Shown: positions 1 to 6,194, numbered from the stretch's first letter. The stretch: DNA of 8,008 nucleotides from CAVPGH01 sp046726955 (GCA_046726955.1 JBKPBQ010000316.1:1-8008); one strand, 5' to 3'. The notes: generated by a model not told the origin, from the sequence alone. Numbers and translations are program-made.

Positions 1-594
1 GTCCTGGAGGAGGACGGCGTCGGCCACCGTCATGAGCGGGGGGCAGTCGAGGACCACGTAGGCGAACGAGCGGCGCGCCGCCTCGATGAGGGTCGCCATC
101 CTCGGGGAGGCGAGCAGGTCGGGGCGCGTGGAGTTTCCCTCCCCCGCCGACAGCACCCAGCATCCGTCTCCGGCGGCCACTCGCCGGATGGAGAGCGCGC
201 CCGTCCAGCCCTCGAGATGCTGGCGGACGCCGGCCGCGGTCGGTCCGAGACCGAGCGCCTTGTCCAGCGCGGGGCGGCGCAGGTCCGTGTCCACCAGGAG
301 CACGCTCTCCTGGCCGCCGAGGGCCAGCGACCGGGCGAGCCCGATCGCGACCGTCGTCTTGCCTTCGCCGGGCGAAGCGCTCACGACACCTATGGCTCGC
401 AGCTGCCGCTGGCGGCTCAGGGCCCGCAGGCGAGAGCTGAGCAGACGGAACGGCTCGACGGCGTCGCCGTTCTCGGAGAGGACGGCCGACGTCATGCGCG
501 GAAGGCGCGCCCGCGTCGACTTGTCCAAGTCCTGCTCGAATGCCGGGAGCGGCTCGGAAACCGCCACGCGATCTCGGATGGTCAATGCTGTCAT
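1..594 (-). CDS. CpsD/CapB-family tyrosine kinase (BY-kinase), N-terminal part, runs off left edge
   Basis: Cytoplasmic P-loop kinase of the bacterial tyrosine kinase family, which normally works with a Wzz-type inner-membrane chain-length protein to control exopolysaccharide or capsule assembly. 198 codons are visible. Seen: an EPFRLLSSRL segment (47-56), the equivalent of the family's E-x-FR-x-LR motif; Walker A ASPGEGKTT (73-81); Walker A' LLVDTDLRRP (99-108), whose paired acidic and Arg residues separate BY-kinases from ParA/MinD; and Walker B VVLDCPP (180-186). The C-terminal Tyr cluster, the usual autophosphorylation site, lies outside the window, so kinase activity cannot be confirmed. 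There is no membrane segment, so this is the separate cytoplasmic kinase form and not a Wzc fusion. An in-frame TGA four codons upstream fixes the start at or after the ATG at 594. GGAG sits only one base from that ATG, so a TTG at 585, about ten bases from the same GGAG, is an alternative start. Confidence 0.87.
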   Translation of the reverse strand, partial: MTALTIRDRVAVSEPLPAFEQDLDKSTRARLPRMTSAVLSENGDAVEPFRLLSSRLRALSRQRQLRAIGVVSASPGEGKTTVAIGLARSLALGGQESVLLVDTDLRRPALDKALGLGPTAAGVRQHLEGWTGALSIRRVAAGDGCWVLSAGEGNSTRPDLLASPRMATLIEAARRSFAYVVLDCPPLMTVADAVLLQD

Positions 595-822
595 TCTCCG
601 CGGTCAGGGGAATGCCCCCCAGGTCGATGCTCGCAGACGCCGCAGGCAGATGTCAAAGAACTCTCGCTACAATCCTTGACGTCCCCGGGTCCGGTGCCGT
701 AGCCTCTTCCGCAGTTTCACTGCCGTCACTCGCGCGCCCGGTCGGCCCGGCCCCAGCGGATCCGATGGGGGCCGTCGGCTGCTCCGAGAGCCGTGCAGTG
801 GTCGTTCGAAGGGGGGCACACC

Positions 823-2502
823 GTGAACTCGAGCAAGGTCCGTGCCATTCTCGGGCTCGCGGTGGCGGCGCTCGCCAGCCGTCGGGCGAGCGCTTCCGGC
901 ACGCTTTACGGCGCGGGGCCCGACGGCTTCCTCATCAAGATCAACGTGGCTACGGGCGCGGGTACGCTCGTCGGGACGTTCCCGAGCATCTGTCCCGGCG
1001 GGGGCCGTCAGGTGACGGAGATCGAGTTCAGCAACCTCTCCCGCCGCGCCTTCGCCCAGTGCGGGGGGACGAGCTTCGCGGGCTTCGAGTTCTCGCTCGG
1101 CAACGCGGCCGCGATCGGATCCGTCGTCCCGAACGGCGCTTCCTTCACTGGCCTCGAGTCGGTCGGCGCGGTCTGGTACGGTGCGTCCGTCACCACGGTC
1201 GGGGGATCCGGCCCTTCGACGCTCGCCACGCTCGATCCCTTCGCCGGCACGGTCACTCCGATCGGCGCCACGGGGGTCGCGGGTCCCCTCGCCGGCCTCG
1301 CCTTCGACAAGCGAAACCGGATCATGTACGCCGTCGCGGGCAAGCACGGCTCGGCCGACCTCTACACGGTGGACCTGCGGACCGGAGCCGCGACGGTCGT
1401 GGGCTCGACGGGCATCCAGGCCGGAAGCCTCGAGTTCGGACCCGACGGTCGTCTCTACGCGGGAGGAGCCGGCGCCGACGCGGGCGACCTCTACGTCCTC
1501 GATCCTCGAACCGGCGCCTCGATGCTCGTGGGGCCAACCGGGTTCGGCACGCTCAGCGGCCTCATGCTCGTCGAGCCGGACTGCACCGAGGACGCGGCGA
1601 ATCCGGTCCGGAACTGCAGCTTCGAGTCGAGCTTCACGTCGTGGGTGACGCAGGACCACCCGGACCCGTTCTTCCCGCTGTCCGTCCTGGGCAGCGACAT
1701 CACCATCTGGCCCGGCCTCTTCAAGAGCGCTCCCACGCAAGGAGATCTCGCCCTGCTCACCGGGTGGGACGGAGGGGAGGGCTCTCCCAGCCGGATCCGC
1801 GTCGGCCAGAACGTGGCGATCCCCGGCGGCGGCCTGCTCGAGTTCGACTACCGGGCGGGATGGGACCTGCTGACCTTCTGCGACGGTTGCCTGGACCGCG
1901 TGTTCAGCGTGCAGGTCGAGCCGGACGGCGGCGGCGCGCCCATGGCCAGCCGGACGATCCTCCTCGCCCGGGCGGGGACGTCGGTGCCCGACACGGGTGA
2001 CCGGCGCGGAACCGTCGACCTCGGAGCCTTCGCCGGACGGACGGTGCGGCTCGTCTTCGACTGGCTGGTGCCCGACTCCTTCACGGGGCCTGCCGCCTTC
2101 CAGCTCGACAACGTGCGGGTGGACACGCCCAACGGCTTCTTCACCGTCCGTCCGTGCCGTCTCGTGGACACGCGCAGGCCGGAGGGACCGGCCGGAGGTC
2201 CCGCGCTCACGGCGGGAGCCGATCGCACATTCACGATCGCCGGGCGGTGCGGCATCCCGCGATCGGCGAAAGCGATCGCCGTCAACCTCGTCGTGACCGA
2301 GGCCACGGCTTCCGGGAGCCTGCACCTGCGGGCGGGCGGAACCGCGGTGCCCACCGCCATGTCGATCAGCTACGGGCCCGCCCAGACCCGATCGAACAAC
2401 GCCTTCGTCGGCCTGAGTCCCGACGGAGCGATGGCAGTGTTCGCGACGCAGGCGGCGGGCACCGTCCACCTCGTGGTGGACGTCAGCGGCTACTTCCAGT
2501 AG
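823..2502 (+). CDS. Secreted protein with propeller-like repeats, a beta-sandwich-like middle and a conserved 'PCRLVDTR' C-terminal domain
   Basis: Predicted exported 559-residue protein of unknown specific role. The GTG start at 823 is chosen because AAGGGGGG (809-816) stands six bases upstream; an in-frame GTG at 793 lacks this. Residues 1-26 resemble a signal peptide with an ASA|SG cleavage site, but the hydrophobic stretch is short and an RR pair sits just before the cleavage motif, so export is likely and not certain. Residues about 30-250 hold four imperfect repeats (37-55, 134-151, 180-197, 223-240) of the form L-Y-x-hydrophobic-D-x-x-TG-x4-VG-x-TG, typical of beta-propeller blades. 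Residues about 254-434 start with NCSFESSFTSW and end with FQLDNVRVD, which resembles carbohydrate-binding-like jelly-roll modules. Residues about 438-559 (PCRLVDTR...RCGIP...TRSNNAFV...VVDVSGYFQ) form a recurrent C-terminal domain of secreted proteins. There is no PEP-CTERM-like tail, so it is not a substrate of the nearby exosortase. Confidence 0.88.
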   Translation: MNSSKVRAILGLAVAALASRRASASGTLYGAGPDGFLIKINVATGAGTLVGTFPSICPGGGRQVTEIEFSNLSRRAFAQCGGTSFAGFEFSLGNAAAIGSVVPNGASFTGLESVGAVWYGASVTTVGGSGPSTLATLDPFAGTVTPIGATGVAGPLAGLAFDKRNRIMYAVAGKHGSADLYTVDLRTGAATVVGSTGIQAGSLEFGPDGRLYAGGAGADAGDLYVLDPRTGASMLVGPTGFGTLSGLMLVEPDCTEDAANPVRNCSFESSFTSWVTQDHPDPFFPLSVLGSDITIWPGLFKSAPTQGDLALLTGWDGGEGSPSRIRVGQNVAIPGGGLLEFDYRAGWDLLTFCDGCLDRVFSVQVEPDGGGAPMASRTILLARAGTSVPDTGDRRGTVDLGAFAGRTVRLVFDWLVPDSFTGPAAFQLDNVRVDTPNGFFTVRPCRLVDTRRPEGPAGGPALTAGADRTFTIAGRCGIPRSAKAIAVNLVVTEATASGSLHLRAGGTAVPTAMSISYGPAQTRSNNAFVGLSPDGAMAVFATQAAGTVHLVVDVSGYFQ

Positions 2503-2527
2503 CGGCAGGCGACGGGCGCGCGGCATC

Positions 2528-3166
2528 TCACGCGAGCCCAGCCCTGCGCACGCCGTGACCGATGGCCAGCCCCAGCCAGGCCAGGCCGACCAGCCGCAAC
2601 AGCCAGAGGACCGCAACGCTGCCGATGAGCGCCTGAAGGTGCAGAGGGAAGGGCGACCGCAGGCGCTCGACGGGTGCCGGAGTCGCCTCGCGGAAACGCA
2701 CGGCGAGCGTCAGCACGCAGATCGCGATCGCGAGGCGAAAGAAGGCCACCGCATCCGGGAACGTCACGGGGCCGAGACGTCCCCCGTCCGCGAGCAACGA
2801 CAGCGGCAGGAACAGCGCGAGGGTTCCGAGGATCCCGATCTTCAGGAAACGGGCGTGCGCGTCGGCCCAGGTGACGAGACGGGCGATGAGGTCGGCGTGA
2901 CCCGCACCGCAAGCGCGCGAGCCGACGACTCCCAGCGGGTCGCGAAGCTCCAGCCGCGGGCCTTCCGGGGACGCGCGGCCACACCAGAGGCAGCGCGCCG
3001 CGGCGAGCCGCAGGCCGAAGGGCCGGGCGTACAGGCGGTGGGTCGTCATCAAGGCGACGCCCAGAGCGACCGAAGCGGGGACGCCGAGCGGAGCTCGCGT
3101 GAAGAGCCAGAGGACGATCGGCACCGGGAGGAAGAGCAGGATGGCCTTCGCGCGGCTCAGATCCAC
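2528..3166 (-). CDS. Hypothetical polytopic membrane protein with a CxxC...CxxxH cluster, overlapping exosortase E
   Basis: 212 residues; I do not recognise a named family. Hydrophobic segments at about 7-22, 28-40, 106-125, 138-157 and 175-203 predict four or five membrane helices. Between the second and third lies a soluble loop with C59-x2-C62-x23-C86-x3-H90, spaced like a small zinc-binding site. The GTG start overlaps the end of the exosortase gene in another frame (10-base overlap), and there is no independent Shine-Dalgarno sequence, so translation is probably coupled to the exosortase. The start is supported because the reading frame becomes membrane-like exactly from this GTG; the same frame stays open upstream only as an antisense-type GC shadow of the exosortase gene. 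It is the last gene of the substrate-exosortase cassette and ends 25 bp from the convergent secreted-protein gene. An accessory role in the sorting system is inferred from context alone. Confidence 0.78.
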   Translation of the reverse strand: MDLSRAKAILLFLPVPIVLWLFTRAPLGVPASVALGVALMTTHRLYARPFGLRLAAARCLWCGRASPEGPRLELRDPLGVVGSRACGAGHADLIARLVTWADAHARFLKIGILGTLALFLPLSLLADGGRLGPVTFPDAVAFFRLAIAICVLTLAVRFREATPAPVERLRSPFPLHLQALIGSVAVLWLLRLVGLAWLGLAIGHGVRRAGLA

Positions 3167-4761
3167 AGCCACCACTGGCGCCAGCCGATCACGTAGATCG
3201 CGACCGCGGCGTTGCTCGTCACGTGGGCGAGGACGGCGTCGGCGAGGCTTCGGCCTCGGATCTGCACGACCGCGTACAGCAGGCCGGCGAGGGCACCGGC
3301 CAGCCATCCGGCGTGGATGGCGCCGAAGGCCGCGGACGAGACGAGCACCGCCCAGGGCGTCCACTGCCCGAAGGGCACGCGCTCGAAGTCGCGGGCGACC
3401 AGGCGACGGAGCAGGTATCCCCGAAAAGCCAGCTCCTCGGCCACGGGGACGACGAGCACGGAGCCGAGGACCCGCAGGGCGAGCCAGAGGCCCTGTCCCC
3501 ACGCGGGGACCGCCTGCCATTCCTCTTCCCAGCCCTGGAGCGCGGCCTCGTCGCCGCGCGGAGCGAGGGCGACGAAGAGCACGGCGGCCACGATCCCCGC
3601 GGCGACCGCGATCCAGGACCACCGCCAGGGCACGTCGCGGTAGAACTCCCGGAACACGACCAGCACCGGGACCACCGCCAGGATGCGCAGGCCGTAGAGG
3701 AGGTCGAGGCGGCTCACGAAGAGTCCCGTGACGAGCGAGGTCGCGACGAGCACGAGGAACGGCAGGAGGTAGGCGTCGACGGGATGACGAAGGCTGCTCT
3801 CGCTCGGCGCGTCGACGAAGAACCGCGCCCGCGACACGAGAAGCACGAGGGACAGCGACACTACGCAGAAGAAGAGCCAGCCCGCCTTGACGTGGAACCC
3901 GTTCACGGCGACGTCTTCGGAGAACCAGGTGCCGACGAGGACGAGGAGCACGAGCCGCGCCACGTTGGCGACCCACGCCGTCACGATTCCGAGCGGCAGG
4001 AGGAGCAGCGCGCGCGGAAACCGGAGCTGCCGCCGGGACAGCAGCAGGTAGGCGGCCGCGAAGGCGGTGATCATCCCGATCCCTTCGAAGCCCGAGCACG
4101 AAGGCGCCACCGTCACCGCGAAGCGCTTCGAGCCCACGATCGCCCGCGCCGGGTCCGCCATCGGCTCCGGCAGCACGAAGCCGAGGACCGCCATCACGGC
4201 TCGCAGCGTCATCGGCCCGAGCGGCCACCACAGGACCGAGCTCGCCAGACCGGCCAGCCACGCGCCCACTCCGACCGCCGCCCCGAGCGCGAGCGAGACC
4301 CCGTGCGCCTTCGCGAGCGGCGCGAGCTGCGCCTGGGGAATCGCCGCGGCCAGCGCCGACAGCGCCACCGCCAGGCCCGTGAGGGCCCAGATCAGGAGCC
4401 AGAGGGCCGGAACGCCCGAAGGCGGCCCGGCGGGCGCGAAGATCCGCGCGCTCAGCCACCAGAGCACGCACGCCGAGACGAGGTGCGCGGCGATCACGCC
4501 ACGCGAGGAAGCGTCGAGGCGACGATAGGCGAGGAGGAGGTTCCGCGCCGAGGTGAGAGTCCGCGCCGCCGTTCCGTCGGCACGGATCACGACGGCCGCG
4601 CCGACCACCCCGCACGCCGCCAGGACGGCCAGCGAGCCCAGCTGGCCCGCGACCACCCACCCGTCGGCGCGCAAGCCGAGCGGTGTGGCATCGAACGCTA
4701 TGCTGAAGGATAGATATTCGACGAAGAGCAGCGCCAGGGCTGCCCAGACAGGAAAAGCCAT
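3157..4761 (-). CDS. xrtE: Exosortase E / CAAX-type protease fusion (VPEID-CTERM system)
   Basis: 534-residue inner-membrane protein with two catalytic modules. The N-terminal module (about 1-315, many helices) carries the exosortase triad: C222 in APSCSGFEG, R269 in NVARL and H290 in NGFHVKAGW. Exosortases act like sortases: they cleave a short PEP-like motif before a C-terminal membrane anchor and transfer the released protein. The C-terminal module (about 325-534) is a CPBP/CAAX-type intramembrane protease with EELAFR (442-447), H483 in FGAIHAGW and H513...N517 in HVTSN, the expected glutamate and histidine ligands. This fusion order is the hallmark of exosortase E of the VPEID-CTERM system. 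All expected catalytic residues of both modules are present, so both may be active. The presumed substrate is encoded 60 bp upstream on the same strand. The ATG at 4761 has no good Shine-Dalgarno sequence, consistent with low expression relative to the substrate. What the protease half cleaves is unknown. Confidence 0.93.
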   Translation of the reverse strand: MAFPVWAALALLFVEYLSFSIAFDATPLGLRADGWVVAGQLGSLAVLAACGVVGAAVVIRADGTAARTLTSARNLLLAYRRLDASSRGVIAAHLVSACVLWWLSARIFAPAGPPSGVPALWLLIWALTGLAVALSALAAAIPQAQLAPLAKAHGVSLALGAAVGVGAWLAGLASSVLWWPLGPMTLRAVMAVLGFVLPEPMADPARAIVGSKRFAVTVAPSCSGFEGIGMITAFAAAYLLLSRRQLRFPRALLLLPLGIVTAWVANVARLVLLVLVGTWFSEDVAVNGFHVKAGWLFFCVVSLSLVLLVSRARFFVDAPSESSLRHPVDAYLLPFLVLVATSLVTGLFVSRLDLLYGLRILAVVPVLVVFREFYRDVPWRWSWIAVAAGIVAAVLFVALAPRGDEAALQGWEEEWQAVPAWGQGLWLALRVLGSVLVVPVAEELAFRGYLLRRLVARDFERVPFGQWTPWAVLVSSAAFGAIHAGWLAGALAGLLYAVVQIRGRSLADAVLAHVTSNAAVAIYVIGWRQWWLWI

Positions 4762-4787
4762 CCAGAGCGCTACGTCAGGTGAAGTTT

Positions 4788-4816
4788 GGCCGGCCCGTCT
4801 ACGCCCCGGGCCGGCC
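4788..4816 (-). promoter_or_regulatory. Perfect 10-bp hairpin between the substrate and exosortase genes
   Basis: GGCCGGCCCG (4788-4797) and CGGGCCGGCC (4807-4816) are exact inverted repeats around a 9-base loop. In the minus-strand transcript the stem starts five bases after the stop codon of the 71-residue gene, and the exosortase ATG lies 26 bases beyond it. The stem is almost all G:C and should be very stable. No T tract follows it on the minus strand (AAACTT instead), so it is not a classical Rho-independent terminator. It could be an mRNA 3'-stabiliser, a partial terminator or a processing barrier that makes the substrate more abundant than the enzyme. The structure is certain; the role is inferred. 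Confidence 0.65.
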
Positions 4817-4821
4817 AGGAT

Positions 4822-5037
4822 CTAGTTGGACTCGGAATTGTTGCGCCGACGACGCTCCGACAGCAGCAACGTGCCGCCGATGAGCAAAGCCACCGCCGCT
4901 CCCGACGCCTTGGGATCGAACTCCGGGGCATGCCTCTCGCCCCGCCTCCGACGGTCAGGGTTCGCGCTCTGAGCGTCGGCCACTGTGGAACACAAGACGA
5001 GAAGCAGTGGCACTACCCACAACATTCTCTTCATCAT
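4822..5037 (-). CDS. Small exosortase substrate with APEFD (VPEID-like) CTERM sorting signal
   Basis: 71-residue pre-protein, apparently the cognate substrate of the adjacent exosortase E. Residues 1-22 form a signal peptide: basic start MMKR, hydrophobic core LWVVPLLLVL, cleavage after ADA|QS. Residues 38-66 form a tripartite sorting signal: the motif APEFDPKASG (the system's consensus is close to VPEIDP-SAG), a hydrophobic helix AAVALLIGGTLLL (47-59), and the basic stop ERRRR (61-65) followed by NNSESN. Between the signal cleavage site and the end of APEFD only about 19 residues remain; they are very basic (RRRRGER, 29-35). The ATG at 5037 follows GAGAG by six bases; a second ATG immediately after is also possible. 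A strong promoter lies just upstream and a stable hairpin just downstream. The gene is too short for a confident database-type assignment, but the combination of signal peptide, motif, helix, basic tail and position leaves little doubt. What the mature peptide does is unknown. Confidence 0.88.
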   Translation of the reverse strand: MMKRMLWVVPLLLVLCSTVADAQSANPDRRRRGERHAPEFDPKASGAAVALLIGGTLLLSERRRRNNSESN

Positions 5038-5086
5038 TGGAGTCTCTCTGGCAAAACGTCACCTGGCCGAAGCTATGGCCAAAGGC

Positions 5087-5131
5087 AGTATCTTGAGCCT
5101 CACTCCGCGCTGTCAAGGGAAAAGAAAAAAA
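5087..5131 (-). promoter_or_regulatory. Sigma70-like promoter with an upstream A/T tract, for the substrate-exosortase cassette
   Basis: On the minus strand a perfect -35 TTGACA (5116-5111) is followed after 18 bases by the -10-like GATACT (5092-5087, 4 of 6 matches to TATAAT). Directly upstream of the -35, after CCC, is a T7-C-T4 tract (5131-5120), placed like an UP element and unusual in this GC-rich DNA. Transcription would start near 5080, giving a leader of about 43 bases before the ATG at 5037. The elements are seen directly; activity is inferred. Confidence 0.6.
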
Positions 5132-5140
5132 GATGATGAA

Positions 5141-5180
5141 CGAGACTGGACCCCGATTGGCCCAAAACATCCCAGTCTCG
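5141..5180 (-). repeat. Inverted repeat 1 upstream of the cassette promoter (9-bp arms)
   Basis: CGAGACTGG (5141-5149) and CCAGTCTCG (5172-5180) are perfect inverted repeats separated by 22 bases. Read on the minus strand, the stem is followed nine bases later by a run of seven T (5131-5125). It could act as an imperfect terminator for transcription entering from the right, or as a regulator-binding site upstream of the cassette promoter. The region 5038-5345 holds no convincing coding sequence. Confidence 0.45.
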
Positions 5181-5181
5181 C

Positions 5182-5198
5182 CGTCCGTTTAGCGGACG
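5182..5198. repeat. Inverted repeat 2 (6-bp arms, 5-base loop)
   Basis: CGTCCG (5182-5187) and CGGACG (5193-5198) form a perfect stem with the loop TTTAG. It begins two bases after inverted repeat 1 ends, in the same intergenic region. The size and loop suit an RNA hairpin on either strand. No T run follows directly, so it is not a simple terminator. Confidence 0.45.
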
Positions 5199-5227
5199 CC
5201 AGAGGAGCGCCGTTCTCGTCGAGTATA

Positions 5228-5251
5228 CGAGTAGCGCTAAGTCTGTACTCG
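5228..5251. repeat. Inverted repeat 3 (6-bp arms, 12-base spacer)
   Basis: CGAGTA (5228-5233) and TACTCG (5246-5251) are exact inverted repeats. An alternative overlapping hairpin, CTCGT (5215-5219) with ACGAG (5227-5231), competes with it. The 24-base span would suit either a dimeric DNA-binding protein site or an RNA stem. It is the most distal of three repeats between the divergent YkgJ-like gene and the substrate gene. Confidence 0.35.
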
Positions 5252-5345
5252 ATTGCGTCCCCATTGCTAGGCGCTGCATGATGGATCGCAAGCCCCCTGG
5301 TCTGCCCGGAACGTGCTGGGACCGCGAGGCTTGCCGAGGAGTGCC

Positions 5346-5681
5346 TTGCCCCTCGCTCCACATCTGACCGTCGAAGCCGCCAGTCGCATCTGCCTCCACG
5401 AATGCCGCGCCCAATGCTGTCGCGGCCCCCTCTATCTGCGGCTGACCGCGTCCGAGGTGCGGGACTTCCGCGAGCGGGCGGCGGCGCTGGGCGTGGAGCT
5501 GAAGCTCACGGAAGCAGCGGACGGGACGGGATCGGTCGCCTTCCTCGAGCACGCCGGCGCGCGGTGCCCGATGCTCGACGCCAGGACGTCGGCGTGTCGC
5601 ATCTACGCGGACCGCCCCGCGCGGTGTCGAGAGTTCCCCGATGGGCCTCGCCCGGGTTGTGCGATCTCCGGCGCGGAGTGA
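5346..5681 (+). CDS. YkgJ-family cysteine-cluster protein (putative metal-binding)
   Basis: Small cytoplasmic protein of 111 residues with the YkgJ (UPF0153, 'zinc- or iron-chelating') signature: C16-x3-C20-x3-CC (24-25), C74 before PMLD, then C84-RIYADRPAR-C94-REFP and C105. The eight cysteines and the 'Y-x-DRP-x-xCR-x-FP' block are diagnostic; the biochemical role of the family is not well established, metal binding being the usual proposal. Start: TTG at 5346 is preferred because GAGGAG (5336-5341) precedes it by four bases and MPLAPHLT leads straight into the first cysteine; a GTG at 5313 would add eleven residues but lacks a good ribosome-binding site. It is divergent from the exosortase substrate gene and convergent with the HPF-like gene 51 bp downstream. 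No operon partner is seen. Confidence 0.85.
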   Translation: MPLAPHLTVEAASRICLHECRAQCCRGPLYLRLTASEVRDFRERAAALGVELKLTEAADGTGSVAFLEHAGARCPMLDARTSACRIYADRPARCREFPDGPRPGCAISGAE

Positions 5682-5732
5682 TCGTTCGGAGATCGGAGCG
5701 CCGGCACGTTCGTCACCGCTCGCAAGCCAGGG

Positions 5733-6194
5733 CTAGGGACGGGGTCGACGCGGTCTCGGCCCGCGTCGGTGACGGAGGGCGCCGGATGGACGGCGCGTCG
5801 GCGGGCCGGTCACATCGCCAAGCCCGCTCTGCCGTGCGCGGCCTCTCGTGCCCGGACTGCATTCCAGGGCCCAGCCCACGCCCGTCGCGAGCCGGGTCGC
5901 GGCCCGGTCGACGGCCGCGTCGACCTTCCCGTTGATCGCCTCTGCTCGAACGTCCCCGGCGACTTGCAGCCTCGCTCGCATCCGGCATCGATGGTCGATG
6001 CCTCCGAGGGGGTTGGTCGGTTTCGCGATTCGCACCGTCACCCTCTGCACGCGCACACCGAACCGGCTCAGGGCGAAGTGCACGCGCCGGATGACCATCG
6101 CCCGCACGGCCGCGGACTCCCGGGGCTCGGCACCGGTCACGTCGATCCTCAACGCTCCACCCGCGGCATCGATCCCGATGCTCCTCTCGTCCAC
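5733..6194 (-). CDS. HPF/RaiA-like ribosome-associated protein
   Basis: Probable cytoplasmic ribosome-associated factor of the HPF/RaiA (S30AE) type, which binds the small ribosomal subunit and promotes inactivation or protection of ribosomes in starvation. 153 residues from the chosen GTG. Residues 15-105 match the family layout: RIDVTG, then a helix with RRVHFALSRFG (36-46), a strand RVTVRIA (51-57), the loop NPLGGIDHRCRM (61-72, compare GP-GG-DK-C in relatives) and a closing helix AAVDRAATRLA (93-103). The last 42 residues (112-153) are Arg/Pro/Gly rich and look unlike the family; they may be a true basic tail or the result of a frameshift. Start is uncertain: GTG 6194 avoids overlap with the divergent LysR gene, but its ribosome-binding site is poor; ATG 6296, with GAGG five bases before it, would add 34 residues and overlap the LysR start head to head. 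Confidence 0.62.
   Translation of the reverse strand: MDERSIGIDAAGGALRIDVTGAEPRESAAVRAMVIRRVHFALSRFGVRVQRVTVRIAKPTNPLGGIDHRCRMRARLQVAGDVRAEAINGKVDAAVDRAATRLATGVGWALECSPGTRGRARQSGLGDVTGPPTRRPSGALRHRRGPRPRRPRP

Noticed and set aside
1..594. Assignment of the sorting system to the exopolysaccharide-linked exosortase A (PEP-CTERM) type because of the nearby kinase
   Set aside because: The CAAX-protease fusion and the APEFD motif fit exosortase E. The kinase is over 2 kb away on the other side of a convergent gene and shares no operon with the exosortase.
628..673. Promoters in the divergent region between the kinase and the secreted protein
   Set aside because: There is a TTGACA on the minus strand (656-651) and a TACAAT on the plus strand (668-673), but neither has a partner hexamer better than about half matched at proper spacing.
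667..2616. Long open frame on the minus strand opposite the secreted-protein gene
   Set aside because: It is Arg/Gly/Pro/Glu-rich with no recognisable domain and mirrors the high third-position GC of the plus-strand gene, which has a signal peptide and known domains. It is an antisense shadow.
3167..4660. Upstream extension of the 212-residue membrane protein frame
   Set aside because: The frame stays open but turns into Arg/Gly/Pro-rich sequence lying under the exosortase gene. Membrane-like coding begins only at the GTG at 3166.
3223..4713. Long plus-strand open frame opposite exosortase E
   Set aside because: Composition is almost only R, E, H, D, G, A and P, with no hydrophobic core. 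The minus strand carries the catalytic motifs of two families.
5200..5300. Possible tRNA in the low-GC intergenic region
   Set aside because: There are short stems, but no T-arm consensus, no cloverleaf spacing and no matching acceptor ends on either strand.
5100..5552. Minus-strand open frame across the YkgJ-like gene and the intergenic region
   Set aside because: No domain is recognisable and it lies opposite the strong cysteine-cluster gene. The part over the gap lacks coding-type codon use.
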